DNA of 64,000 nt from Stenotrophomonas sp. BIGb0135 (GTDB lineage: Bacteria; Pseudomonadota; Gammaproteobacteria; Xanthomonadales; Xanthomonadaceae), in assembly GCF_024810105.1 (NCBI RefSeq), contig NZ_JANUDX010000002.1:496001-560000 (forward strand), in the 5' to 3' direction. The translations under genes were made by a program, and so were the position numbers. The notes beneath the pieces are model-generated. The model was not told the DNA's origin. It did not search any database and saw only the letters and a program-made list of their open reading frames with translations. The first letter of the stretch is position 1. Each line of letters starts with the position of its first letter. Positions 25,164 to 32,952 of the stretch are shown one piece after another.

Positions 25164-28100
25164 ATGACCCACTCACGTTGTCTCCGGATGTCCAAGCTCA
25201 CCCTTGGTCTCGTGGCCGCACTCGCTGCCGCTCCCGCCTTCGCCCAGAGCACCTCTGCCGGTGTCGGCGGTCAGGTCACGTCCGCCTCAGGTTCGCCTGT
25301 TGCCGGTGCCGAAGTCACCATCACGCACACCGAGTCGGGCACGGTCAGCCGTGCGACCACCGATGCGGCGGGTCGTTACAACGCGCGCGGCCTGCGCGTG
25401 GGTGGTCCGTACACCATCACCATCACCAAGTCCGGTGAAGGCACCAAGACCGAAGACGGCGTGTACCTGGGCGTCAACCAGACCGGTACCGTCAACGCCG
25501 CCCTGACCGGCGACCTGGCCGCGACCAACCTGGACGCCGTGCAGGTGGTTGCCGTCGCCGCCGGCTCGGAAGTGTTCAGCGCCACCAAGATGGGCTCGGG
25601 CACCAACATCAGCCAGCAGCAGATCGAAGTTGCCCCGTCCATCGGCGGCAACATCCAGGATCTGATGCGCCTGGATCCGCGCGTCACCTTCATCGACCGC
25701 GCCTCGGGCTCGATCTCGGCCGGTGGCCAGAACCCGCGCTTCAACTCGATCAGCATCGACGGCGTCTCGGCCAGCGACACCTTCGGCCTGGAAGGCAACA
25801 ACATGCCGACCCGCCGCCAGCCGGTCGCCATGGAAGCCATCGAAGCACTGGACATCAACCTGTCCAACTACGACGTCAGCATCGCGGCCGCCGCCGGTGC
25901 CACCGTCAACGCTGTGACCAAGTCCGGTACCAACGAATTCCACGGCTCGGTCTACGGCACCTACCGTGACGGCGACTGGTTCGGCGACAACCCGGAAGGC
26001 AAGCCGTTCAACGGCTTCACCAAGGAAGAAACCTACGGCATGACCGTGGGCGGCCCGATCGTGAAGGACAAGCTGTTCTTCTTCGCCAACTACGAAAAGT
26101 TCAAGCAGGCCGCCCCGGGCGCCGACATCAGCGGCACCGCGCTGGGCAAGGCCAACCCGCAGTTCACCCTGGCCGACGTGACCCGTGCGCAGCAGATCGC
26201 GCAGGGCTACGGCATCAACGCCGGCGGCCTGGAAAGCAACGGCGATACGGAGATGGAAGAGTACGCGCTGAAGCTGGACTGGAACATCAGCGACAACCAC
26301 CGTGCCAACATCCGTTACAGCAAGATCGACCAGAGCAAGCTGCGCATCAACGGCATGTCCACCAGCACGGCCTCGCTGAGCTCGTACTGGTACCAGCACG
26401 ACAAGACCAACGAGAGCTACGTCGCCCAGCTGTTCAGCGACTGGTCGGACAACTTCTCCACCGAACTGAAGGCCTCGTACCGCGAGTACTCTGCGATCCG
26501 TAACGTCTCCACCGACGCGCCGAGCATCCGCATCTTCTTCCAGGGCACCCAGGCTTCGCCGACCGGCGATTCGCTGTACCTCGGTACCGAAGTCAACTCG
26601 CAGGACAACATCCTGGAGACCAAGGCGTGGAACTACTACGCTGCCGGCACCTGGACCCTGGGTGACCACGACGTCAAGTTCGGTGCGTCGTACGACACCA
26701 ACGACATCTACAACTACTTCGGCGCCAACTCGTGGGGCGCGTACACCTTCTACGGCCTAGACAATTTCGCTGCCGGCCGCTGGAGCAGCTACAACTACAA
26801 CCCGGAACGCAGCCCGGGTTCGATTCCGGCTGACTACAAGTTCAGCAACCTGGCCCTGTTCGTGCAGGACACCTGGTATGTCAACAACAACCTGACCCTG
26901 ACCCTGGGCCTGCGTGCGGACCGTGCCGATACCTCCCCGGCGCCGACGTACAACGCGACGGCGTCGCAGTTCTTCGGCCTCGACAACAGCGACGTGCTGA
27001 GCAACAAGTTCCTGATCCAGCCGCGCGCCGGGTTCAACTACACCTTCGACACCGATCGCCCGACCCAGCTGCGCGGCGGCGTGGGCCTGTTCCAGGGTGA
27101 TGCCCCGCAGGTGTGGCTGAGCAACAGCTACTCGACGACCGGCTTCAACAACTCGGTCTACACCTACACCGCCTACAACGCGGCGCTGCCGTTCAACCCG
27201 AACAAGGATAGCCAGCCGGTTCCCAACACCGCAGGCTCCAACCGGCAGAACGTGAACTTCGTCAGCAGCGACTTCAACATGCCGTCGGTGTACAAGGCCA
27301 ACCTGGCCCTAGATCACGAGACCCCGTGGTACGGCATCGTGGCCTCGGCCGAACTGCTGGTCACCAAGGTCAAGGACGCCCTGTACTACAAGAACCTGAA
27401 CCTGGGCCCGGTGCAGTATCAGGGTCCGGACGGCCGTGACATGTACTACTCCACCGGCAGCACCGGTTCGGCCTGGGCCACGGGCAATGCCCGCGCCGGA
27501 CGCAACCAGGCCTACGACGCCGTGTACGAGATTGCGAACACCGACAAGGGTCGCACCTCGCAGTTCACGGTCTCGCTGACCAAGCCGTGGGATGCCGCCA
27601 GCGACTGGTCGTGGAACATCGGCTACACCTACACGGACGCGACCGAAGTGGGCTCGCTGACCAGCTCCACCGCCAGCTCGGGCTGGGGTTACCAGTACGC
27701 CTTCAACGCCAACGACAACATCGAGAACACCTCGCGCTACCAGATCCGCGACCGCCTGTCGGGTGGTCTGAACTGGAAGCACAAGTTCTTCGGTGACTAC
27801 GAAACCAAGATCGGTCTGGTCTACGAAGGCCGCAGCGGCCGTCCGTACAGCTACGTCTACGTGAACGATGCAAACGGCGACAACCGTTCCGCGAACGACC
27901 TGTTCTACGTGCCGACCGGCCCGGGCGATGTGCTGTTCGGCAACCTGGTGGGCAGCAACTTCACCCCGGATGCGGCGATGGAGAAGTCGTTCTACGAATG
28001 GCTGGCCAACAACCCGCAGCTGGCCAAGTACGCAGGCAGCTATGCTCCGGCCAACCAGTTCCGTACCGGCTGGATCAACACCTTCGACATCCGTGTCAGC

Positions 28101-28376
28101 CAGCAGCTGCCGGGCTTCATGAAGGGTCACAAGTCGGAGATCTGGCTGGATATCCAGAACGTCGGCAACATGATCAACAAGGACTGGGGCAACATCTACG
28201 ACTACGGCTTCTTCGCCGATGCGCGTGTGGCCACCCTGCAGGGCATCAAGGACGGCAAGTACGTGTACAACTTCCGCGGCGCGGACCTGCCGGCAGTGGC
28301 CAACAATGACGCCGACGGCTTCGACGTCGGTGTCTCGCAGTGGTCGGTGCAGCTGGGCTTCCGCTACCAGTTCTGA
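25164..28376 (+). CDS. Oar-like TonB-dependent outer membrane receptor
   Basis: A 1070-residue outer-membrane protein. The signal peptide is residues 1-28 (LTLGLVAALAAAPAFAQ). A carboxypeptidase-regulatory-like beta domain follows (about 30-120, AGVGGQVTSASGSPVAGAEVT), then a plug domain (about 135-260, QDLMRLDPRVTF; NSISIDGVSASDTFGLEGN), and a long 22-strand-type barrel ending in the aromatic GFRYQF. This is the Oar architecture common in xanthomonads; substrates are peptides, proteases or unknown, and binding is unproved. Codon use is very even and GC-ending, as in highly expressed genes. It is single, with a terminator at its end. Confidence 0.9.
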   Translation: MTHSRCLRMSKLTLGLVAALAAAPAFAQSTSAGVGGQVTSASGSPVAGAEVTITHTESGTVSRATTDAAGRYNARGLRVGGPYTITITKSGEGTKTEDGVYLGVNQTGTVNAALTGDLAATNLDAVQVVAVAAGSEVFSATKMGSGTNISQQQIEVAPSIGGNIQDLMRLDPRVTFIDRASGSISAGGQNPRFNSISIDGVSASDTFGLEGNNMPTRRQPVAMEAIEALDINLSNYDVSIAAAAGATVNAVTKSGTNEFHGSVYGTYRDGDWFGDNPEGKPFNGFTKEETYGMTVGGPIVKDKLFFFANYEKFKQAAPGADISGTALGKANPQFTLADVTRAQQIAQGYGINAGGLESNGDTEMEEYALKLDWNISDNHRANIRYSKIDQSKLRINGMSTSTASLSSYWYQHDKTNESYVAQLFSDWSDNFSTELKASYREYSAIRNVSTDAPSIRIFFQGTQASPTGDSLYLGTEVNSQDNILETKAWNYYAAGTWTLGDHDVKFGASYDTNDIYNYFGANSWGAYTFYGLDNFAAGRWSSYNYNPERSPGSIPADYKFSNLALFVQDTWYVNNNLTLTLGLRADRADTSPAPTYNATASQFFGLDNSDVLSNKFLIQPRAGFNYTFDTDRPTQLRGGVGLFQGDAPQVWLSNSYSTTGFNNSVYTYTAYNAALPFNPNKDSQPVPNTAGSNRQNVNFVSSDFNMPSVYKANLALDHETPWYGIVASAELLVTKVKDALYYKNLNLGPVQYQGPDGRDMYYSTGSTGSAWATGNARAGRNQAYDAVYEIANTDKGRTSQFTVSLTKPWDAASDWSWNIGYTYTDATEVGSLTSSTASSGWGYQYAFNANDNIENTSRYQIRDRLSGGLNWKHKFFGDYETKIGLVYEGRSGRPYSYVYVNDANGDNRSANDLFYVPTGPGDVLFGNLVGSNFTPDAAMEKSFYEWLANNPQLAKYAGSYAPANQFRTGWINTFDIRVSQQLPGFMKGHKSEIWLDIQNVGNMINKDWGNIYDYGFFADARVATLQGIKDGKYVYNFRGADLPAVANNDADGFDVGVSQWSVQLGFRYQF

Positions 28377-28404
28377 TGAACTGACGTAGAGGAAATGGAA
28401 AAAG

Positions 28405-28440
28405 AACGGCCGGGGAAACCCGGCCGTTTCCGTTTGTCGG
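28405..28440 (+). terminator. Rho-independent terminator after the receptor gene
   Basis: A perfect ten-base stem, AACGGCCGGG / CCCGGCCGTT, closes on a GAAA tetraloop and is followed by TTCCGTTTGT. It begins 29 bases after the receptor stop codon. Confidence 0.85.
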
Positions 28441-28478
28441 GGCGGATGGCCCCGGCAGGGCAGGGCAGGACGGCCTTC

Positions 28479-28507
28479 TTGCTGCCTGCCGCCAGTTCCT
28501 GTACTCT
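28479..28507 (+). promoter_or_regulatory. Candidate promoter for ppnN
   Basis: TTGCTG (28479-28484) and TACTCT (28502-28507) are separated by 17 bases, a good sigma-70 spacing. Transcription from here would give a leader of roughly 140 bases before ppnN. Confidence 0.5.
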
Positions 28508-28516
28508 CAATCGGTT

Positions 28517-28602
28517 GCGCGCAAACACGCGCACCGCAGCGCCCGAAACGGCCCGCTGCCGCTGAAACATATCCAACGGCCGGGTTTCCTGGCCGTTTTG
28601 CT
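28517..28602 (+). promoter_or_regulatory. Structured ppnN leader with terminator-like hairpin
   Basis: The leader holds a GCGCG/CGCGC hairpin (28517-28532) and a terminator-like element: AACGGCC (28575-28581) pairs with GGCCGTT (28591-28597), followed by TTGCTTTTT. A second AACGGCC at 28547-28553 could pair with the same GGCCGTT, giving an alternative fold. This is the layout of an attenuator. No known riboswitch class is recognised. Confidence 0.45.
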
Positions 28603-28651
28603 TTTTAAGGGGGCAGCGGTACAGTCGGAAACCTTGAGGAAAGCAGAAAAA

Positions 28652-30046
28652 ATGGAAATGAAGATCACCGAAACCCCGGCGCGGACGCTGCCGGTGCAGG
28701 ACGCGCGGATCTACCCGCGCGGTGGCCTGGATGTATTGTCGCGTGCCGAAGTAGCGCGCCTGCGCGACGCCTCCGGCGGCGGCATGCACGAGCTGCTGCG
28801 CCGCTGCGCGCTGGCCGTGCTGACCAGTGGCAGTGCGTCCGACGATCCGCGCGCGGCGCGCGATCTGTACCCCGATTTCGACATCCAGGTCGCGCAGCAG
28901 GATCGCGGCGTCCGCATCGACCTGGTCAATGCGCCAGCGATGGCCTTCGTCGATGGCGAGATCATCCGCGGCGTGGCCGAGCTGCTGTTCGCCGTGGTCC
29001 GTGACCTGGCCTACATGGCCATCGAAATGGGCCCGGCCTACGCGGCCGAGCTGGAGTCTTCCGAAGGCATCACCAATGCGGTGTTCGGGCTGCTGCGCAA
29101 TGCGCGCATCCTCAACCCGGGCGACCCGAACCTGGTGGTGTGCTGGGGCGGCCATTCGATCGGCCGCGACGAATACCTGTATACCAAGCAGGTCGGCTAC
29201 GAGCTGGGCCTGCGTGGCCTGGATATCTGCACCGGCTGCGGCCCGGGCGCGATGAAGGGCCCGATGAAGGGCGCCACCATCGCCCATGCCAAGCAGCGCA
29301 AGCACGTCACCCGCTACATCGGCCTGACCGAGCCGGGCATCATCGCCGCCGAGTCGCCCAACCCGATCGTCAACCACCTGGTGATCATGCCGGACATCGA
29401 GAAGCGTCTCGAAGCGTTCGTGCGGATCGGCCACGGCATCATCGTGTTCGCCGGCGGCGTGGGCACCGCCGAAGAGATCCTGTACCTGCTCGGCATCCTG
29501 CTGCGCGAGGAAAACAAGGACCTGCCGTTCCCGTTGATCCTGACCGGCCCGACCGTGGCCGCGCCGTACTTCGAGCAGATCGACCGCTTCATCCGCTTGA
29601 CCCTGGGCGATGCGGCCGCCGAACGCTACGAGATCATCATCGGCGACCCGGTCGCCGTGGCGCGGCGCATGTCCACCGGCATCAAGCGCGTGCGCGAGCA
29701 TCGCCTGGAGCAGAAGGACTCGTTCTTCTTCAACTGGTCGATCGAGATTCCGTGGGAGTACCAGCAGCCGTTCGTGCCCACCCATGAGGCGATGGCTGCG
29801 CTGGACCTGCACCACGGGCGCCCGCCGCACGCCCTGGCCGCCGACCTGCGCCGCGCGTTCTCCGGCATCGTGGCCGGCAACGTCAAGGAAGACGGCATGC
29901 GCCGCATCGAGCAGTTCGGCCCGTTCGAGATCCACGGCGACGCCGACATGATGCAGGCCCTGGACGAACTGCTGCGCGCCTTCGTCGAGCAGCGCCGGAT
30001 GAAGATTTCCGGCGAGTACCAGCCCTGCTACAAGGTCCTGGCCTGA
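28652..30046 (+). CDS. ppnN: Pyrimidine/purine nucleotide 5'-monophosphate nucleosidase PpnN
   Basis: A 464-residue LOG-family enzyme of the YgdH/PpnN type. It cleaves nucleoside monophosphates to the base and ribose 5-phosphate; E. coli PpnN is activated by (p)ppGpp (family knowledge). The C-terminal and N-terminal PpnN-specific regions flank the Rossmann-like LOG domain (about 130-330), which has the CGPGAMKGPMKGA block and GGVGTAEE, the PGGxGTxxE-like active-site motif. It is cytoplasmic. ATG 28652 has TTGAGGA eleven bases upstream. It is transcribed alone from a region with a structured leader. Confidence 0.93.
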   Translation: MEMKITETPARTLPVQDARIYPRGGLDVLSRAEVARLRDASGGGMHELLRRCALAVLTSGSASDDPRAARDLYPDFDIQVAQQDRGVRIDLVNAPAMAFVDGEIIRGVAELLFAVVRDLAYMAIEMGPAYAAELESSEGITNAVFGLLRNARILNPGDPNLVVCWGGHSIGRDEYLYTKQVGYELGLRGLDICTGCGPGAMKGPMKGATIAHAKQRKHVTRYIGLTEPGIIAAESPNPIVNHLVIMPDIEKRLEAFVRIGHGIIVFAGGVGTAEEILYLLGILLREENKDLPFPLILTGPTVAAPYFEQIDRFIRLTLGDAAAERYEIIIGDPVAVARRMSTGIKRVREHRLEQKDSFFFNWSIEIPWEYQQPFVPTHEAMAALDLHHGRPPHALAADLRRAFSGIVAGNVKEDGMRRIEQFGPFEIHGDADMMQALDELLRAFVEQRRMKISGEYQPCYKVLA

Positions 30047-30240
30047 CCGGCGACGGGCTGGCCCGGCCTGGCTGACCGGGTCGGGCGAGGGCGGGGTGGG
30101 GAGCCCCGCCGTCCGGGATCCGCCGGCCGCCCGTCAACGCATTGACGCCCGTCGCCCCCGGGCGACCGTTCGTCCTGCCGCCGCTTGCCGCCGGGCGGCG
30201 GGTCGTTCATCTTCTGTGTCATCACGCTGGGGAGCGTTCC

Positions 30241-30756
30241 ATGTCTTTACGCCGATCCAAGGGTTTTACGCTCGTCGAACTGATGATCACCCTCATCGTC
30301 TTTTCGGTGCTGGCGGCCATCGCCTATCCGAGCTTCCAGAACTCGATCCGCAACAACCGCCTCAGCACCACCAACAACGAGGTCCTCGGCCTGCTGTCGC
30401 TGGCGCGCAGCGAGGGGATCCGCAACAACACCGGTGGCGGCGTCTGCGGCAGCACCGATGGCACGGCCTGCGACGGCAGTTGGACCGACGGCATGATGGC
30501 CTGGGCCGACAGCAACGGCGACGGTGAGTTCGGCACGGGCGACACCGTCCTGCGCTTCGGTCAGGGCAACCCGCAACTGCAGGTCGGCAGCCCCGATCCG
30601 GACGTCATCGCCTTTGACCCGCGTGGCCGTCGTCGCGCCGCCAGCGACCAGTCGATCACCCTGACGCCCACCGAATGCAAAACCGGCGAGTCCACCCGCA
30701 CCCTGACCGTGACCCTGTCCGGGCAGGTGCGCTCCACCAACGGAACCTGCACATGA
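30241..30756 (+). CDS. fimT: Type IV minor pilin, FimT/GspH family
   Basis: A 171-residue minor pilin. The prepilin site KGFTLVELM is followed by a hydrophobic helix (residues 9-32) with the key Glu at mature position 5. The C-terminal domain contains paired Cys (VCGSTDGTACD; ECKTG and TCT at the end) and the GspH-like fold. Such proteins prime pilus assembly at the inner membrane and can bind DNA in some species. It opens the fimT-pilV-pilW-pilX-pilY1-pilE operon, with GGGGAG before the start. The preceding 190 bases are GC-rich and gene-free. Confidence 0.88.
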   Translation: MSLRRSKGFTLVELMITLIVFSVLAAIAYPSFQNSIRNNRLSTTNNEVLGLLSLARSEGIRNNTGGGVCGSTDGTACDGSWTDGMMAWADSNGDGEFGTGDTVLRFGQGNPQLQVGSPDPDVIAFDPRGRRRAASDQSITLTPTECKTGESTRTLTVTLSGQVRSTNGTCT

Positions 30757-31250
30757 AGCGCCGCTCCGGATTCCATGGTCGCCGCGGCAGCGGCGGCTTC
30801 AGCCTGCTGGAAGTATTGATCGCACTGCTGGTGCTGGCCTTCGGCCTGCTCGGCTTCGCCTTGCTGCAGACCATGAACGTGCGCTTCGTGCAGAGCTCGG
30901 GCCAGCGCACCCAGGCCACCAACCTGGCCTCGGACCTGATCGAGATGATGCGCGTGCAGCGCACCGACACCCTCAACGATGGCGACTACGGCGCGGCGTC
31001 CTTTGCCGTCGGCGACGTGGACGTCACCGCCGCACCCTGTGCATGGCCGGTGGGCGCGGGTACCACCGCCACTTCCAGCAATGTGGCGCGCTGGCAGTGC
31101 CAGGTGGTCAAGACGCTGGGCGACAAGGCCAGTGCCGATGTCAGCGTCGTCGATGGCCTGGTCACCGTCGGGATCGGCTGGGGCGATGAACGCTGGGATG
31201 CCGACAACGCCGACAGCACCACCACCTTTACCCTGGTCACCCGCCTATGA
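30753..31250 (+). CDS. pilV: Type IV pilus minor pilin PilV
   Basis: A 165-residue minor pilin with prepilin cleavage at GGFSLLEVLIALLVLAFG, giving the hydrophobic N-terminal helix with Glu5. The globular part carries one Cys pair (APCAWP; WQCQVV) and the DxTTTFTLVTRL ending common to PilV. PilV, W and X form a tip complex with PilY1 that starts pilus growth (family knowledge from Pseudomonas). Its start overlaps the fimT stop (ATGA) and its stop overlaps pilW. Confidence 0.87.
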   Translation: MKRRSGFHGRRGSGGFSLLEVLIALLVLAFGLLGFALLQTMNVRFVQSSGQRTQATNLASDLIEMMRVQRTDTLNDGDYGAASFAVGDVDVTAAPCAWPVGAGTTATSSNVARWQCQVVKTLGDKASADVSVVDGLVTVGIGWGDERWDADNADSTTTFTLVTRL

Positions 31251-32419
31251 GCCGCTCGTCGTTCAATGCTGGTCGCCACGCCGCCGGCCTTTCGCTGATC
31301 GAAATGATGATCGCCATGGTCATCAGCCTGATCCTCATGCTCGGCGTCGTGCAGATCTTCATGGCCTCGCGCGCGGCCTCGCGGCTGTCCGAGGGCGCCG
31401 CGCGCACCCAGGAAAACGCGCGTTTCGCGCTGGACTTCCTCGAGCGCGACATCCGCATGGCCGGGCACATGGGCTGCGTCAACGACCAGGCCCACGTCAT
31501 CAAGGATGGCGACAGCATCAAGGTCCACGTGGCCGGGATCACCAGCGGCGACGGTAGCCCGCTGGACTTCTCCGTGCCGATCCAGGGCTACGAGGCCGAC
31601 GGCACCGCCCCCGGTGACGCGCTCACCATCGGCGGGACCTGGGCCGCGGCGGGCAGCACCCCGGACGGGATCACTGGCCTGTCGCCTGCGCCGATCGGGG
31701 GCAGCGACATCCTGGTCATGCGCTACCTGGCGGCCGAAGGCTCGCCGGTGTTGAACATCGTCAACGGCACCGACTCCACCGTCACCATCGCCTCCGACGC
31801 CGCCGCGCGCCTGTCGGCCGGTGCGGCGACCACGCCGTCGGTGTTCGCGGTCTCCGACTGCAGCCGGGTGGATATCTTCTCCGGCACCCTGGACGGCAAC
31901 ACCATCACCGCCAATGCCACCTCGCTGGTCAACTACGCCTCCAACAACGCGGTGACGATGGTCTACCGCGCCGAGTCGCTGGTGTACTACGTGGCCATGA
32001 ACACGGCCAACGAGCCGTCCCTGTACCGTGCCCGCGCCAACGGTGACGGCGAGTTCGAACAGGGCGAGGAAATGGTCGAGGGCATCGAGAGCCTGCAGTT
32101 CGTGTACGGCCTGGATGCCGAGTCGGCGATCAGCAGCAGCGCGCCGCCCACCGGGGTGATCGATGTGCAGCGTGTGGCCTCGGAAGTGAGCACCGCCGCC
32201 GACGCCACCGCCGTGGCGGAATGGCGCCGCGTCGGCATGGTGCAGCTGGGCATCCTGGTGCGCAGCCCGCAACCGGCCTCGGCCGAGCAGGCCAACGTGG
32301 ACGTGGCCCAGCTGGGCGTGCTCGGGGTGGCCTTCAATCCACCCCAGACCAATGACCGCCGCTACCGCGCCTCGTACGAGGTGTCGGTGGCCCTGCGCAA
32401 CCGCCTGTTCGGGAACTGA
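31247..32419 (+). CDS. pilW: Type IV pilus minor pilin PilW
   Basis: A 390-residue minor pilin, the longest of the set, as is normal for PilW. The prepilin motif is AAGLSLIEMMIAMVISLILM. After the helix comes QENARFALDFLERDIRMAGHMGC, a hallmark of the family. The C-terminal region includes QFVYGLD and a final VSVALRNRLFGN. It starts in a four-base overlap with pilV and is followed after three bases by pilX. It is inserted in the inner membrane before assembly at the pilus tip. Confidence 0.88.
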   Translation: MSRSSFNAGRHAAGLSLIEMMIAMVISLILMLGVVQIFMASRAASRLSEGAARTQENARFALDFLERDIRMAGHMGCVNDQAHVIKDGDSIKVHVAGITSGDGSPLDFSVPIQGYEADGTAPGDALTIGGTWAAAGSTPDGITGLSPAPIGGSDILVMRYLAAEGSPVLNIVNGTDSTVTIASDAAARLSAGAATTPSVFAVSDCSRVDIFSGTLDGNTITANATSLVNYASNNAVTMVYRAESLVYYVAMNTANEPSLYRARANGDGEFEQGEEMVEGIESLQFVYGLDAESAISSSAPPTGVIDVQRVASEVSTAADATAVAEWRRVGMVQLGILVRSPQPASAEQANVDVAQLGVLGVAFNPPQTNDRRYRASYEVSVALRNRLFGN

Positions 32420-32422
32420 GCC

Positions 32423-32941
32423 ATGAACGCTTCCGCCCTTCGTCGGTTCTCCCCGCCCGCCCGCCAGCGCGGCGCAGTGCTGTACATCGCCCTGATGCTG
32501 CTGATCCTGCTCTCGCTGCTCGGCATCGTCGGCATGCAGGTCGCCAGCATGCAGGAGCGCATGTCCTCCAACTACCGCGCGGTCAACGTTGCCTTCCAGG
32601 CCAGCGAGCGCTCGGTGCGGGACACCGAACGCTCGATCGAAGAGATCGACAACAATGCCGGTGACGGCGGCGACCTCAATCCCGCCGACATCCAGCGCCT
32701 CTGCGACGACGGCTATGACCCGACCCGCTGGGTGGGCGAACAGGCCCTCGCCGACGCGCCGGCGGTCAACGTGCGCCGGATTGAAACCTGCATCCAGGGG
32801 GAGGCTGCGCTGGAAATGGGCCAGCCCGAAAGCGAAGAGCCGACCCGCGTCTACCAGATCACGTCCTTCGCGTCCGACCGCGACGACAACAACAACGATG
32901 GCACCAGCTCGGCTGCCATCGACACCGTATTCAAGCTCTGA
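32423..32941 (+). CDS. pilX: Type IV pilus assembly protein PilX
   Basis: A 172-residue protein with the PilX N-terminal motif QRGAVLYIALMLLILLSLLG and the MQERMSSNYRAVNVAFQASE block after the hydrophobic segment. PilX lacks the canonical Glu5 of other pilins and has Gly-Ala-Val at the cleavage region, as here. The rest is short and acidic, with a Cys pair (RLCDDG; ETCIQG). It works with PilV, PilW and PilY1. It lies three bases after pilW and twelve before pilY1. Confidence 0.86.
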   Translation: MNASALRRFSPPARQRGAVLYIALMLLILLSLLGIVGMQVASMQERMSSNYRAVNVAFQASERSVRDTERSIEEIDNNAGDGGDLNPADIQRLCDDGYDPTRWVGEQALADAPAVNVRRIETCIQGEAALEMGQPESEEPTRVYQITSFASDRDDNNNDGTSSAAIDTVFKL

Positions 32942-32952
32942 GGAACGCCATC

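Noticed and set aside
25287..26669. 460-codon minus-strand frame opposite the Oar-like receptor
   Set aside because: Low-complexity Gly/Val/Asp sequence mirroring the codon pattern of the real receptor gene.
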